DNA of 64,000 nt from NCBI GenBank assembly GCA_005408345.1, contig SEMN01000273.1:1-64000 (forward strand), written 5' to 3'. Every line of letters begins with the position of its first letter. The stretch's first letter is position 1. A program made the position numbers and the translations under genes. The stretch comes from Macquaria australasica. Taxonomy: Eukaryota > Chordata > Actinopteri > Centrarchiformes > Percichthyidae. This document shows positions 1 through 12,200 of this stretch, piece after piece. Below the pieces are notes generated by a model that was not told the DNA's origin, did no database searches, and saw only the letters and a program-made list of their open reading frames with translations.

Positions 1-735
<735 letters not shown>

Positions 736-762
736 TTCTTATCCAGCTTTCATAATCTACAA

Positions 763-1604
763 AGCCGCATTTCCACTGCAGGAACTTTCCCCAGGGACTA
801 GGAACCTTTGGAGGAGCCACAGGGACTAGGGTCTAAATTAAGTTCAGGGGACATTATTTTACCCTCCAAAAAGTCCCTGCTCGGGGGGTAGTACTTTCCA
901 AAAGTTTCCAATTGGTCGAGTACTCTCAGCATTTTATTTCAGCCACCATTTTTAAAAATCTGCAACTGCAAACCAGTTTGTTTGTTTATTGTGCCTTGAC
1001 ACAATGGAGTTACAGAAGAACGCATACGACAGATGAACCAACGACGAAGTTCAGGCCTTATTGAGCTCCTCCATGCTTATGCACATGGGAGAAGTTAGCC
1101 CTGAGTAGTTTTGGTGCCTAAACCTAAGCAGACAGTGACCGTTTCGCAACGTTAAACGTGTTAAAAAGCCTTTGGTTAGGTTTAGGTTAAAATAATAAGT
1201 CGGTGTTGACTTTTGGTTTCACATGGGACACGAACAGTGGTCTCCTGGGTGAAAGTCCTGTGTTTGACCCATCCATCTACCCTGACCTGCTCCCTACGCG
1301 GACTTTGTCGTTCTTTATACTACGTCACTTGACTTCCTAAAGAAGGCAAACATCTCCCATGTGCCCTGTTGTTGCTGTGTCGCACAAATAATGATGCCAT
1401 TGTTGTTGTATAGTCGCACGCAAAAATGACGTGTAAAAACAGTTTTTGCTTTTTCATACGTCAGCGGACTAATTAGCCTAATCTACACAGGTCTTTCGAC
1501 CACAATGGAAATGCAGACAACAACGAGCTGACGGAACCTTTTAGTTCCTTGAGAAGTAGTTCCTGGGACTAAAAGTTCCGGGTAGTTTGGGTGGAAACAC
1601 GGCT
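763..1604 (+). mobile_element. PIF/Harbinger-like non-autonomous DNA transposon
   Basis: The ends form an imperfect terminal inverted repeat, AGCCGCATTTCCAC at the left and its near complement GTGGAAACACGGCT at the right. Both ends are flanked by CAA, which would be a 3-bp target duplication as made by PIF/Harbinger elements. Inside, an ATG at 1004 opens a frame reading MELQKNAYDR, then a TGA at 1034-1036, then TNDEVQALL. This resembles the start of the Myb/SANT-like DNA-binding protein of fish Harbingers with a Trp codon turned into a stop. No transposase frame remains. The family assignment is from TIR, duplication length and this remnant. Confidence 0.7.
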
Positions 1605-2079
1605 CAACAAAGTGACTATTTTGATATAAGATTGTACGTTGATGTGATAATGATGCTGCTCCTTTAAACTTCTCTCACTCCATTGACACTCATCAGAGTA
1701 GCAGCAGTTAATTCTCCAACTCACTTCAATGAGTGCCAGCTTTCAAAATGCCTTTAATCAAGTCTCCCTTCATTAGATTTATTGTAGAGAAAGCTTCTTA
1801 CACTTGCCTTACGTAGTCCACTAATTAAGTTGCCTTGCAAAGTGCATTGTGAGCAAAAGCAGTAGTTTGCTGACCACAAACCTGGACTAGAAGGCAATGC
1901 AGTCTCAGCACACCAGGGTCACCGTGCTAGGTGTCTGCAACTCAACATTAGTAGAATTGCAGACAATAAAACCACACAGCCATTAGATAGCTAATAGTAA
2001 TACAGACAGCTATTAGCCATCTAAAATTTTGCACATGAACTTTTGTACTGACATTCATCGTTCCCATCAGGATGAATCC
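1605..2079. other. iars2 intron, no recognised feature
   Basis: AT-rich sequence between two repeats. I see no exon, RNA gene or clear repeat family here. It is assumed to be part of the long iars2 intron ahead of the exon at 3426. Confidence 0.5.
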
Positions 2080-2460
2080 TACTGACTTTGATAATCCCGT
2101 GACTTTCTAGAGCCACGAGGTTGACACTTTTGGTTTTTAGTGAAATGTCTCAACAACTATTGGATGGATTGCCATGACATTTTATACAGACATTCATCTC
2201 CACCTGTGGATAAACTGTAACAACTTTGATGATCCCCTGGCTTTTCCTCTAGTGCCATCGTCAGGTCCAAATTTGAATTTCTCCAGTATTTGTTTTATGA
2301 CCAAATACCTGTAAAACCTAATGACTAATTCCCATCAGCCTCAGCTATATAGTGCTAATTAGCAAATGTTAGCATGCTAACACACATAACGCTAAGATGG
2401 TGAACATATGCTAAACCATCAGCATGTCAGCCTAACAGAGCCACTAGCATGGCTGTAGAC
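2080..2460 (+). repeat. Dispersed teleost repeat (copy A)
   Basis: The segment contains phrases such as TTGGATGGATTGCCATGACA and repeated TTAGCATGCTAAC that recur, in reverse complement, at about 36270-36455. A multi-copy, unannotated fish repeat is the simplest reading. No coding frame or clear terminal inverted repeat was found, so the class is unknown. Confidence 0.6.
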
Positions 2461-3425
2461 TCTTCCTGTTTTAAAACGAGTCACATGGAGCAGATAACTC
2501 CAGCAGATTTGTGTCTGAACAGGATTTTGATGCAGATGTCACTTGTTTGCTTGTGAATCGGAATATGAGACCAAATGATTTGCTAAAGTGGACCTGTTCA
2601 CTGTCGCTGTTTGGCTGTGTTGTCATTTCCAGAGGAGATGGAGGGAGACGCTGAGGAGCCTGAGTCACGTCTCAGCTGGCTCCCTGCTCCACTTCGCAAA
2701 CCTCTGGTCACAGGTTATTTGATCATTCACCTACTGTGGCCAACACAGATGCCTCTGTCTTCCAATGTGTCTTTGGCCCTCTCTGTCTTTGTTTCTCAGG
2801 CTTTTACTCCCGTTGTGTCTGTTCTAGTCCAATTCAGTAAATTAAGACCACAAGCATGCGAGTGTGCTGTGAGGAGTATTTGAGAATACCAAATATGGAA
2901 GTAAGAGATTACGAGGAACTCTTCAAGACAGCATGAATCTCCACCCCTCCCTTTCTATCCTCCTCTTCTCTCTCTCTTTTTTGCATGCAGGGTTTACACA
3001 GAGCACCTGGCTTGGTAGAACACTGTGGCAGTTTGCTTCTTTTTCCAGAATTGGCCGAAACTCTGCACTTCTCTGATATCTGTTTTTGTCTGTGAGTTCC
3101 GGGTGGAGATGGACGAGGCTGAAAATTGTTTGTGCCTGTGATGCCTCGGCTGCGACACCTGTCCAGAGAAAACTGTTAGCCATCCTGAGCTGAAATAGAC
3201 ATTTTTAGACTGTATGGGCAAGGCACGCTTGCCTTGAGCAATAGTCATTGCACACACGATGGGTTGTTGCAATTTTACCACTAACACTGGCTGGTCTTTC
3301 TTGTCTTTTACCCGATGATTCTGTTTTCTGGGACATATACTTACCATTTTGTGTACCTCATTTTTGTGGCACGAGTGTACAAGTGACTTATTTTCCCCCT
3401 CTTTTCTCTGCCCCCCTTTACCCAG

Positions 3426-3856
3426 AGTCAAACCCCAGGGCAGATGTGTATGTTGAAGGAAAGGACCAGATTGGAGGCTGGTTTCAGTCCTCACTGCTCA
3501 CCAGTGTAGCTGTGAGGAACAAGGCACCTTACAAGTGAGTGTCCCATCCACTCCAAGTCTATGCACCAAGTCTAAATGACTGTAAATGACCTTTTTTTTA
3601 AATTTATTTTTTTTTTTTTAAAGAAAAAAAGCATCTGGTGGTCATTACTTTTGCAAGCCCAACAAAAAGCTTGTGATTGGTCATTGACACTTGTCATCCA
3701 CAAGTTTGTCAGTTTAGAGTTACTGAAATAGTTTTAGGTTAACTTAGTTTAATTAAAAGGCAAAGAAGCTTCTACTTAATTCCTCTCCCTTGAAGAGCTA
3801 CTCCAGTGACTTGTTATTGCACTCTTATAAAGTTGGGGGACTCAAAAGAGACAGAT

Positions 3857-3893
<37 letters not shown>

Positions 3894-6800
3894 GTGGTCA
3901 AAATTGAAGCAGCAGAGGCTGAGATATCCTGACTTCTGGTCTCTAGTATGGGGCAAGCTCCAAAATCACTTGATCCTACATTCCCTATAATGCAACTTGA
4001 TAGTGTCTTTCAAAATAGACTCCCCTTGCCTCCTAAATGCCCACTTCTTTCAAACCCCACACCCTCAATTTGTAATGTAGCTCAAGCTGATGACATGATC
4101 GGGTATATTTTTTCAAACTTAACTTAAGCAGTACTCCTCATGTCAAATGAACAGAACTTCATGGGTAAAATTGGCCCCTTTAAGCAACAATTATGGCACA
4201 TGTGGCAATCCTCAAACAATACGCACAAATACCTTTTAAAAACAATTAAAACAATTTTTTTGTGTTGACAGAAATATACTAAACCACTTAAAATAGTTGT
4301 ATATTCTAAATTTTCAGTCACACTAACCTCAGTGATATAAGTACAATATCCACATTTTGCTGATATGAGACTCTGATGTTGTGTGTGTTTGTGTGTGTAG
4401 GTCTCTGGTGGTCCATAGCTTCGCTGTCAGTGAGAAAGGAGAGAAGATGTCCAAGTCTCTGGGCAACGTTGTGGATCCTGATGCAGTCATTAATGGAGGG
4501 AAGGTAAGGTCAGGGCAGAGATGGTGAATAAGTCCTCAACAAATTGTTGGCCTCTGGGAGACTGTCCTGTGATTTTAATAAGCTTAACCTTAGTGGTGTG
4601 TAGCCACGCAGATAGTTTGGGTTCTGTTTGCCAAGGTTTTGATATATCTGCTGCTGAGACTTTAAAGTGGAAACAGACTACTTTTCAACTTTTTCCCCCC
4701 TAGTGTTTCCAAGTGCTATTATTGGTGGCCGACAGAACTGCACAGTGAAAGCGAGGCTTATAGGGAACCAATCTAAATGTCATTATTCTATAGCCATTAC
4801 ATTGTGCAATTAACATTTACGTCATATTGATAAGTTAAAGCAAAAAACATCTATTTCCACTTTAACCACACCGTAATAAATGTAGTTGAATAGAATCTCC
4901 TTTGTATTGTATAAATATTGTATTGATGATACTGATATTTCAAAACCTTGACAAAAAAAACTAAAATGCTATCTGCAATGCTAGATACCCCAACGACTAA
5001 GTGTTGTGTTTTTAGTGATTTAGGTGACCTGACCCTTTAACTTTTATAAGGAGTGCACCCTCAGTGAACTCATTTGCTCTTGAAGCTTTCAACTATTGCA
5101 ATATTAAACACTGACCAACCTAACCTCAATTCACTCACTAATTATCGTCTTATTACTGACAACCTTTTGTCTCTCCTACACACTTTTTCTCACGTCTCGT
5201 CCTTTCAGGACGCCAGTATGCCAGCCTACGGGGCAGATGTGCTGCGTTGGTGGGTGGCAGAGTCCAACGTCTTCTCTGAGGTTCAGATCGGACCCACTGC
5301 GCTCAACTCAGCCAGAGACAGCATCAGCAAGGTGCCAACGCAGCAAGGAACACGGTACATGTGACTGGTTATTTTCTATGAGTGATACTCACTGCTTTCA
5401 CACTCATTTCTCTCCCAGTTGAGGAATACCCTGAGGTTCCTGCTCGGCAACCTGCAGGGCTTTGACCCACGTGTGCAGGCTGTGGACCCCAAAGAGATGC
5501 ACTACATTGATCAGTACATGTTGCACCTGCTCCGCGAGTACAGCATCAAGGTGTGTTGAGGTGTATAACTTGTTCATCTCAGTCCAAACTGTATAAATGA
5601 GGGTACCTGTGAAAGCCACTGAAGTGCATGTCTGTATTTGCAGGTGACAGACGCCTACAGTGAGTTCGATGCCGGCAGGGTCATCCGTGTCCTCCAAGCC
5701 TTCATCACCAGAGACCTCTCCAGCTTTTACTTCAGCATCATCAAAGACAGGTAAAGGCTTGCCACAATTACCATACTTGGTTTAGCTGTTCTTGTGTTCT
5801 GTTACTTTGCCTTCAATATCTTTTTAAATTCTCACATCCCTCTGTCCATCTTTGTCTCTCTCTCTCTCCATCTATTCCTTTAATTCCACCTCTTTCACTC
5901 AGGTTGTACTGTGATTCAGAGGAGTCGTTGGGCAGGCGATCGTGTCAGAACGTTTTAGAGGAAATTCTGGATGGAGTGACCAGATCCATAGCTCCCATCC
6001 TGCCACATCTAGCTGAAGAGGTCTATCTTCACGCACCAGGACATGACGGTATGTCTCTGTCGGCGTGTGTTGTGAGGCAGTTGAAGTTACTTCTTATGAC
6101 CATGCGTGGGTTTTCATGGTTTTTGTGCGTGCCAACAAGAGTGTTCATAGACTGTAATTGTTTCTGCAGAAGGGGAGACATTATTTAAGAGCGGCTGGAT
6201 CAAAAGCAGTTCTGTGTGGCGGCGACCAGGATTGGAGGAGGCAGTGGAAGGGGCATGTGCCATCAGGGATTCCTTCCTGTCTTCCATTCCAGGCAAAAAT
6301 GCAGCTCAGTACGACCTCACCATTGCCATTGAACCCGGTTTGCTGTTTGAACTCATGGAGGTAAATCAAAGATTGTCACTGTTAGCAAGCTACTATACGT
6401 GCTTTAAGTAAATACAAGAGTCAACAAGAGGGACTCCCATGTTTGAAGTATTAATCACAACTTAATGACCTTATGTAATGTTTATTGTATTGTAAGTTTT
6501 CAGTCTATTTAAACGGACAGTGTAAATATAAAAATCATACCCTCCTCCACTTCACTCCCAGTCTCTCCAAGAGGAATCCAGCTCCACCTCCTCTCAGCTG
6601 GCTGAGCTGATGATGGTAGCGCGGGTCAACCTGACCAGTGAGCTACCCCGCGACCTGCCCCCAGATGCCCTGCTGAGCCACGGCACCTTCCTCATCAACC
6701 TGGAGGGTGAGGAACGTCAGCGCTAAGCTAGTGATATGATGCAAATGTCAATCCAACACGATTGGGGAAATACTAAAGTTTCTGTGATGTCATAATAGAC

Positions 6801-7904
6801 CTTTCCTCACAGCAGACATTTCCGCCTGTCAAACACATTTCCAGTGTCAGGGCCCTGGCACTGTGCCTGCTGGTTTACTGGAATAGTGGCACACCTAAAT
6901 GGAACGGAGCCATTGTTAATGCTATTAGATACCATGGGATGTGTATCAAGAGGCAAGATTAATGGGTTAGCCAGCTATCTTTGGGCGTAATTCAGGTTTT
7001 CTGGCATCATGAAGCCGACTCCCTTTTTAATGGCGTGCATCACCATGGTAACCTATGCTGCACAGTTACTTCCAACATCATCCTGACAGAGACAAGTAAT
7101 AAAGAGCGACAAAAACACATCATTCATGATATTAATGTATCAGTAGAATTGCTTTGATTTCTATGATAATTATGTCAGAGACCTAAGATATTACAATTTA
7201 CCACACTAACACACCAATGAATGGTGATCATAGTTTTGTATTAATTGGGCACACTGTTGCACAAATTAATTAGCTTTGTAAATGATAAACGCAACATTTT
7301 GGCCTCATCAGGAATTCATTTGAAGTGTTTTTATTTTACCATCTGTGGTTTTCTTCTCTGCTTTGGCAGAATGAAGAGCCTTACTTTTTAAGTATTCATA
7401 ATATTCACATTCATAACAGATTGTTTATCACAACATAAAGACCCAAAATGTTACTCACCATTCACTGCAGGTAATCCACTCATTGTTCTGATTATGTAAT
7501 TAACTTGTCATTAACAACTCCTCCTCTTTCACATGAATTGCTCACTGATAAACCCAGTGTTACTGAGCCAGGTGATAACCAGCTTCATAGCAGTTATCCA
7601 GGATCACTGTTAGGCTCAGTGAAGCCAGGTTGAAGTTGAACTTGCTTCCCTTGTGCTTCTCGTGCTTGGACAAATCAAAATGTCTGCACTGTAGGAAAAA
7701 ACGTGCATGAGCGATGACTTCCAATATGCTCAGTGTGTGTGTGTGTCTGTCCTGTCAGGGGGTGTTATCCGTGAGGACAGTGCCTACAGTATAGCAGCGG
7801 TGCCCACTTCCGGTGCCCGGTGCCCGCGGTGCCGCCGCTACACTGCACAGTCAGCCGACTGCCTGTGCCCGCGCTGCCAGAACGTCGTTTCACAGGCTCA
7901 CTGA
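3426..7904 (+). CDS. iars2: Isoleucyl-tRNA synthetase, mitochondrial (3' part, nine exons)
   Basis: Class I aminoacyl-tRNA synthetase that charges mitochondrial tRNA-Ile in the matrix. Coding exons: 3426-3534, 4401-4503, 5209-5331, 5419-5550, 5644-5750, 5903-6048, 6170-6360, 6562-6706, 7759-7904; all have AG/GT borders and the phases join without a break. Diagnostic parts are YVEGKDQIGGWFQSSLL, the ATP-binding KMSKS loop at 4444-4458 (GEKMSKSLGN), YGADVLRWWVAESNVF, the tRNA-anticodon-binding region with LPHLAEEV, and a C-terminal zinc-finger-like pair CPRC...CPRC before the TGA at 7902-7904. The Trp after the first CPRC in human is Arg here. The exon encoding the DxWFDSG region is not visible, so the gene continues left of the window. 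Identity is by remembered human IARS2; the cytosolic IARS1 fits poorly. Confidence 0.95.
3795..4160 (+). repeat. Dispersed repeat (copy B1) with internal poly(A) run
   Basis: From GAGCTACTCCAGTGAC to about GTACTCCTCATGTCAA this intron segment matches 36069-36565 piece by piece, for example CACTTGATCCTACA, CCCACTTCTTTCAAA-CCCCACACCC and the closing AGTACTCC-CATGTCAA. A pure A run of about 31 bases (near 3860-3890) interrupts it. It has no coding capacity. The two copies show it to be a dispersed element of unknown class. Confidence 0.65.
6707..7758 (+). other. Last iars2 intron (1.05 kb)
   Basis: The intron starts GTGAGG and ends CTGTCCTGTCAG. I see no transposon with clear ends. It holds the imperfect hairpin at 7561-7622. 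Sequences matching miR-194 or miR-192/215, which sit antisense in an IARS2 intron in mammals, were looked for and not seen. Confidence 0.7.
7561..7622. other. Imperfect hairpin in last iars2 intron
   Basis: An 8-bp inverted repeat, ACTGAGCC at 7562-7569 and GGCTCAGT at 7613-7620, encloses a second paired block GTGAT (7572-7576) with ATCAC (7603-7607) and then AAC with GTT. The stem has bulges on one side. The size is like a short miRNA precursor, but the pairing is weak in the middle and I do not recognise a mature sequence. Confidence 0.3.
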
Positions 7905-8605
7905 CAGGTCAGGCGTCCTGTCACCATGACGACCAGAAAACATCACCTTGGCTGTTTCGTTCCCCTGCTTCGGCTGAAGTTGCTCTGAGGGCTGAAGACT
8001 GGACCAAGTTCTACGATCCCTGTCGCCATCAGCTGACAGATGTAAAACTGACTCCAAATCAGCTGTTGCCTCTCATTTTGGCTGAGTTAAGAGAAACTGC
8101 AGCTTGGCACAGGGCCAGCACAGGAGAGAATGGCCTAATAGCAGATAACAAAGCCTTCTGTTTCTGTAATATGTGCTTCAGCAGGCTTCACTATTTTTAT
8201 GCACTTACACACATTTTTACAACAGCAGGTGTGAACTCTAAAACCAAAATGTCCAAGGCAGCCTTGCTCACATGACTGTGCTGGTTATACATTTGATCTT
8301 GTATTGCCAAGCAATATGATACAGCATGAGCAAGATTGTTTAGTGTGTGTATATATAGTTGGGAATTGAAGAAGATATTGACTTGATTTTCAGTCTAGAA
8401 GGGATGCCATTCAGGGGGCCTGTTTCTTTAAATGTGTAAATACATGGAAAAGGAATTCAATACAATGAGTGTTACTATGTGACAACAGTAGAGAAATTAA
8501 ATTGGGTCTGGGTCTTGTAAACGCCTACCTGTGTATCATAACCCGTTCCTTGTAAACGTTCCCATAAAATTGAAGGTGTGTGAAAACAAATGTCTCTAAA
8601 TTATA

Positions 8606-8611
8606 AATAAA
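8606..8611 (+). terminator. iars2: Probable iars2 poly(A) signal
   Basis: AATAAA lies about 700 bp after the iars2 stop codon, followed 15-30 bases later by a GT-rich stretch (GAATGTGTTATGAGTGTC). That implies cleavage near 8625-8635. Another AATAAA at 8810-8815 would make the transcript run into the end of rab3gap2. Confidence 0.55.
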
Positions 8612-8709
8612 TGGAGTTTTATCTCTGAATGTGTTATGAGTGTCAGCGGAATTAAACAAGTAGCCAATAACACTGCAAAATCTCCACATAAACGTTTTGA
8701 GAAACCCCT

Positions 8710-8715
8710 TTTATT
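8710..8715 (-). terminator. rab3gap2: Probable rab3gap2 poly(A) signal
   Basis: TTTATT on the + strand reads AATAAA on the minus strand, about 585 bp after the rab3gap2 stop codon. A GT-rich stretch (TTTATGTGGAGATTTTG on the minus strand) follows. I found no better signal between this point and the stop codon. Confidence 0.5.
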
Positions 8716-9298
8716 CTGCATTGGATCAGCCCAGTGGGAGCAGCTGGGCACAGGACTACAGAATAGGAGGTGTACAGGCACAGCTAGTAAAGTACTGTCT
8801 GCATATATAAATAAAAATCAAAAGGTCCATATTTCTTTGATACATCTCTTGTCCATGAGAGGGAAAGAGGAAGGAGAAATGTCAAACAGAACTCTTGATA
8901 TGGCACACAGGACGCCCACACACTGACGGATCTGATTTTTAAAGTTCATCAGATAGAAACTTAGGGTGAAGTAACAAAGAAAAGACATGCCCTTATTCCT
9001 TAAGAACCATCTCATAAACATAGCTTCCCACAATACTCTTCAATAACACAAATATTCAAGATAATTTATGTTACATGCACAAAAATATGGATTAAAAAAA
9101 GTTAAAAGCCTATCATATACACTATATCACTGTGTAAGTTGTGAGGATGAATTTTTCATATTAACATGAGCTGAATAATAAAACACAAAATGTCCTCCAT
9201 GACGATGATGCAAGAGGCTGAGAAGGCCATTTATCATGGGGTGGGGGTGTCTTTCTGCAGTGACCATACAACACCTCTGCCTCCATCGGTCACCAGCA

Positions 9299-12200
9299 CT
9301 AAGTGGTGAGGGCCTCCACAGCCTCCAGAAGGTGCAGGGCCAGGCTGTACTGGGTGTGGTTCTCTGGAAGGATTTCAGTCAGACGGCCGACCAGCCTGCT
9401 GGTCTGGGGCAGGGGGACCAGGGGGCACCGCAGCTCACTGGGGTCCTGCAGCACACGAAACAAATTATATACATTACATTGTTAAATAGGCAGCTACGCC
9501 TTTCAGAGCAAAACTGTATAGCTTCCAATTAGGTGATAAACCGAGATAAAACACCTGGACCTGAGTCGGACCAGGTCCAAATTATACTCTACAGCAGGGG
9601 TGTCAAACTTACGGCCCGCGGGCCAGAACCGGCCCGCCAAAGGGTCCAATCCGGCCCACTGGATGACTTTGCAAAGTGTGAAAATAGCAGAGAAGTCATT
9701 AATTCCAATTTTTCAATAAAATGCACTGCTATTCCTACTGCGCTGTCCTAATAAGAGCAGCAGGCACAAAGCCTTTCCGGCAGAAATCCCTGAAGGCTAA
9801 TGTCTCCTGCGTGCGAGCAGCAGGAACCATGCTGGATATATTATTATAGATCCCACATGCTTATTTACACTCTACGTGGCACAACACTGTCAAGCAAAGG
9901 CTACTGTTCATGCGGGAACCACCGGTGGAAAATGTCTTTGTCAAAGAGGAGAAAAGAGGACACAGAGTGTCGGGTTTTCCAAGAAAACATTTTGTGCCTT
10001 TGCACTGTGATTTGTAAATTGTAATGCACATAACGACAGTAGACTTACTGAATGTGGATATTGTTGAAATTGCACTTATTTTTCTTAAGACATCTCAGGC
10101 TGTTCATCTGTTTTGTACATGTATTGTTAATTAATTGTGAACATTTTCAGAATGTACTTCTTCACATAAAAGAAAGGGAAAAATTTGGAGGCGTTATTAT
10201 TTAGAGATTATTATGCCATGGTTTTACTGGTCCGGCCCACTTGAGATGAAATTGGGCTGTATGTGGCCCACGAGCTAAAATGAGTTTGACACCCCTGCTC
10301 TACAGTATATAGATAGTCTAATCAGTTCAGGTAGGGCCTGGTTTTACTGGCATGGTCAAAATGTCTAATACCCAAGTGGATATGAATGGATCAGAGCATT
10401 CTCATAATCATGGCTGGCTCGTTAAATACTGGAAGACAACGGTTGAAAAATGTTGGGTATATACAGTAAATGCACTTTTGGAAAAGCCTTGCTTCTAAGA
10501 ACCTGTGAGTGACATGTCTTCAGCGTATAAGATGACACTGTTTTGGTGTCTCACCATAGCCTTGAGCCATGTGCAGAGGGTAGGGGGCAGGCGGGCCAGC
10601 AGCTCCATGGCAGCCTGGGTCTGGCTCTGGCTGTGGAGCAGTGAGTAGCTCAGCCTCTGGCCGGTCAGCACCAGCAGCTGGCAACCCAGCACATCCTTAT
10701 CTTCCACCTCTAACATCACCTGGGTTATGAGATGCAAAACCACACTCTTAATATGAAAAATCAGAGCAGAGCATTAAATTGTATGACTTGTTAAGTGCTG
10801 TGGTCTGCATAAAGGTTTAACAAAAGTAGTATCATACCCGATTTAGCTTCTGTCTGCCACAAAGAAACCACAGTCTCCCTTACCTCTTCAGCCCGGAGGT
10901 CCAGGCCCTGGTTGTAGAGCTCGCAGACGAGGTGCCGTCTCAGGATGTCGGGGTTGACCTGCAGCAGGGAGCCCAGCTCCAGACACAGCGAGGGCCACCA
11001 GTCAGCCTTGGGACCACTAGAGGGTAGAGGAGGGGACCCAGTGCCAGAGGCTGAGCTGGAAGGATCATCTATAGCCTGCACCCAGCCGGTCAGCACACGG
11101 AGGAGGAACTGAGACGGAGCAGGAATGTGGGAAACACAGATGAGATGACGGGTATGGAGAGTGAAGACACAGAGGCAACAAATAATTTGTTTCAAGATCT
11201 GGATGCAAGTCCACCTCTCACCTCTTGTCGTAGTGAGACCAGGCCTGGGTCCATGTCCCCACTTGGCATCAGCTGGATGGTCGTCAGATCTCTGAAGAAA
11301 GCATTCTTACCCTGGGACAACACACGCAAATATAAACAAGTTGGTGCACAAACAAACCAAGACTGCAGTGTGTAGGTTTTGAACGTGTCCAGTAGCTATT
11401 AAATGATGTCTAAAGCCTTGTCCAGACTTTTAACTTATCTTCACAGTCAACATGAATATTTGTTTGTTTGTGGGTGTGTGTGTGTGTGTCCTCACCTTGC
11501 TGTCAAACAGGCTGAGTGGTTTGACCTTCAGACTGAAGGTCATAGCAGCATGCAGCAGGGAGGCTAACAGGCAGTGGTGTTGCACCAGTGGGTAGTGGAC
11601 GCCCCTCTGCTCCAGGGCAAGTTCAGCTATGGATGCAGGGCCCTCCGCCCCGCACCACGCTTCCTCCACGGACAGCTCCGGAGCATGAACCTCCTCCACC
11701 GCCGAGTCCGCCTGCATGTAAAAAAGAACAGAGGAGCTGGTGAGGGTTGTGTGTAAACAATAGGTGGCTCGTTCAAATGACAATCATGACTCACAGTTTA
11801 GCTCACAGTTAAGTGCAGAATACAGCACATGGACACATTTTAAAGCCCCCCTCCAGTCAGAAATGTGTTGTACTAATTGTTACTTCACTTGGATGTTTGA
11901 GCTTCACTGTGCAGAATATGTGTGCAGCGTTTGACACTAGAAGGCTGTTTTCACATTCACCTGCTGAAGGGGGAAAGCTTCTCTGTGCTCACCTTAAATC
12001 TGACTTCAACACGTGGACGTACGAGCAGGATCTGTGACATCACGACTAGTTTGGAAGCCAATCATGCTCCAGTATTCAACTTGCATACATACATAATGTG
12101 ATGTGGAAACCTCCAGTGCACATACACTGAGATTGGACTTTTCAGGTCAGTAGGATACATTATGTCTAGTAGTTCAACTAAAGGTGATGGAACTACTTTG

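Noticed and set aside
2631..2711. Exon-like segment with AG and GT borders (reads PEEMEGDAEEPESRLSWLPAP in one frame)
   Set aside because: It does not match the IARS2 sequence expected before the exon at 3426 and has open readings in more than one frame; probably chance.
3426..7758. miR-194/miR-192/215 homologues in iars2 introns
   Set aside because: Mammalian IARS2 hosts this cluster, but no complete mature sequence on either strand was found; a 7-base CTGTTAC at about 5799 lacks the rest. The upstream introns are outside the window.
8810..8815. AATAAA as the main iars2 poly(A) signal
   Set aside because: The signal at 8606 has a better GT-rich downstream element and avoids overlap; kept only as an alternative.
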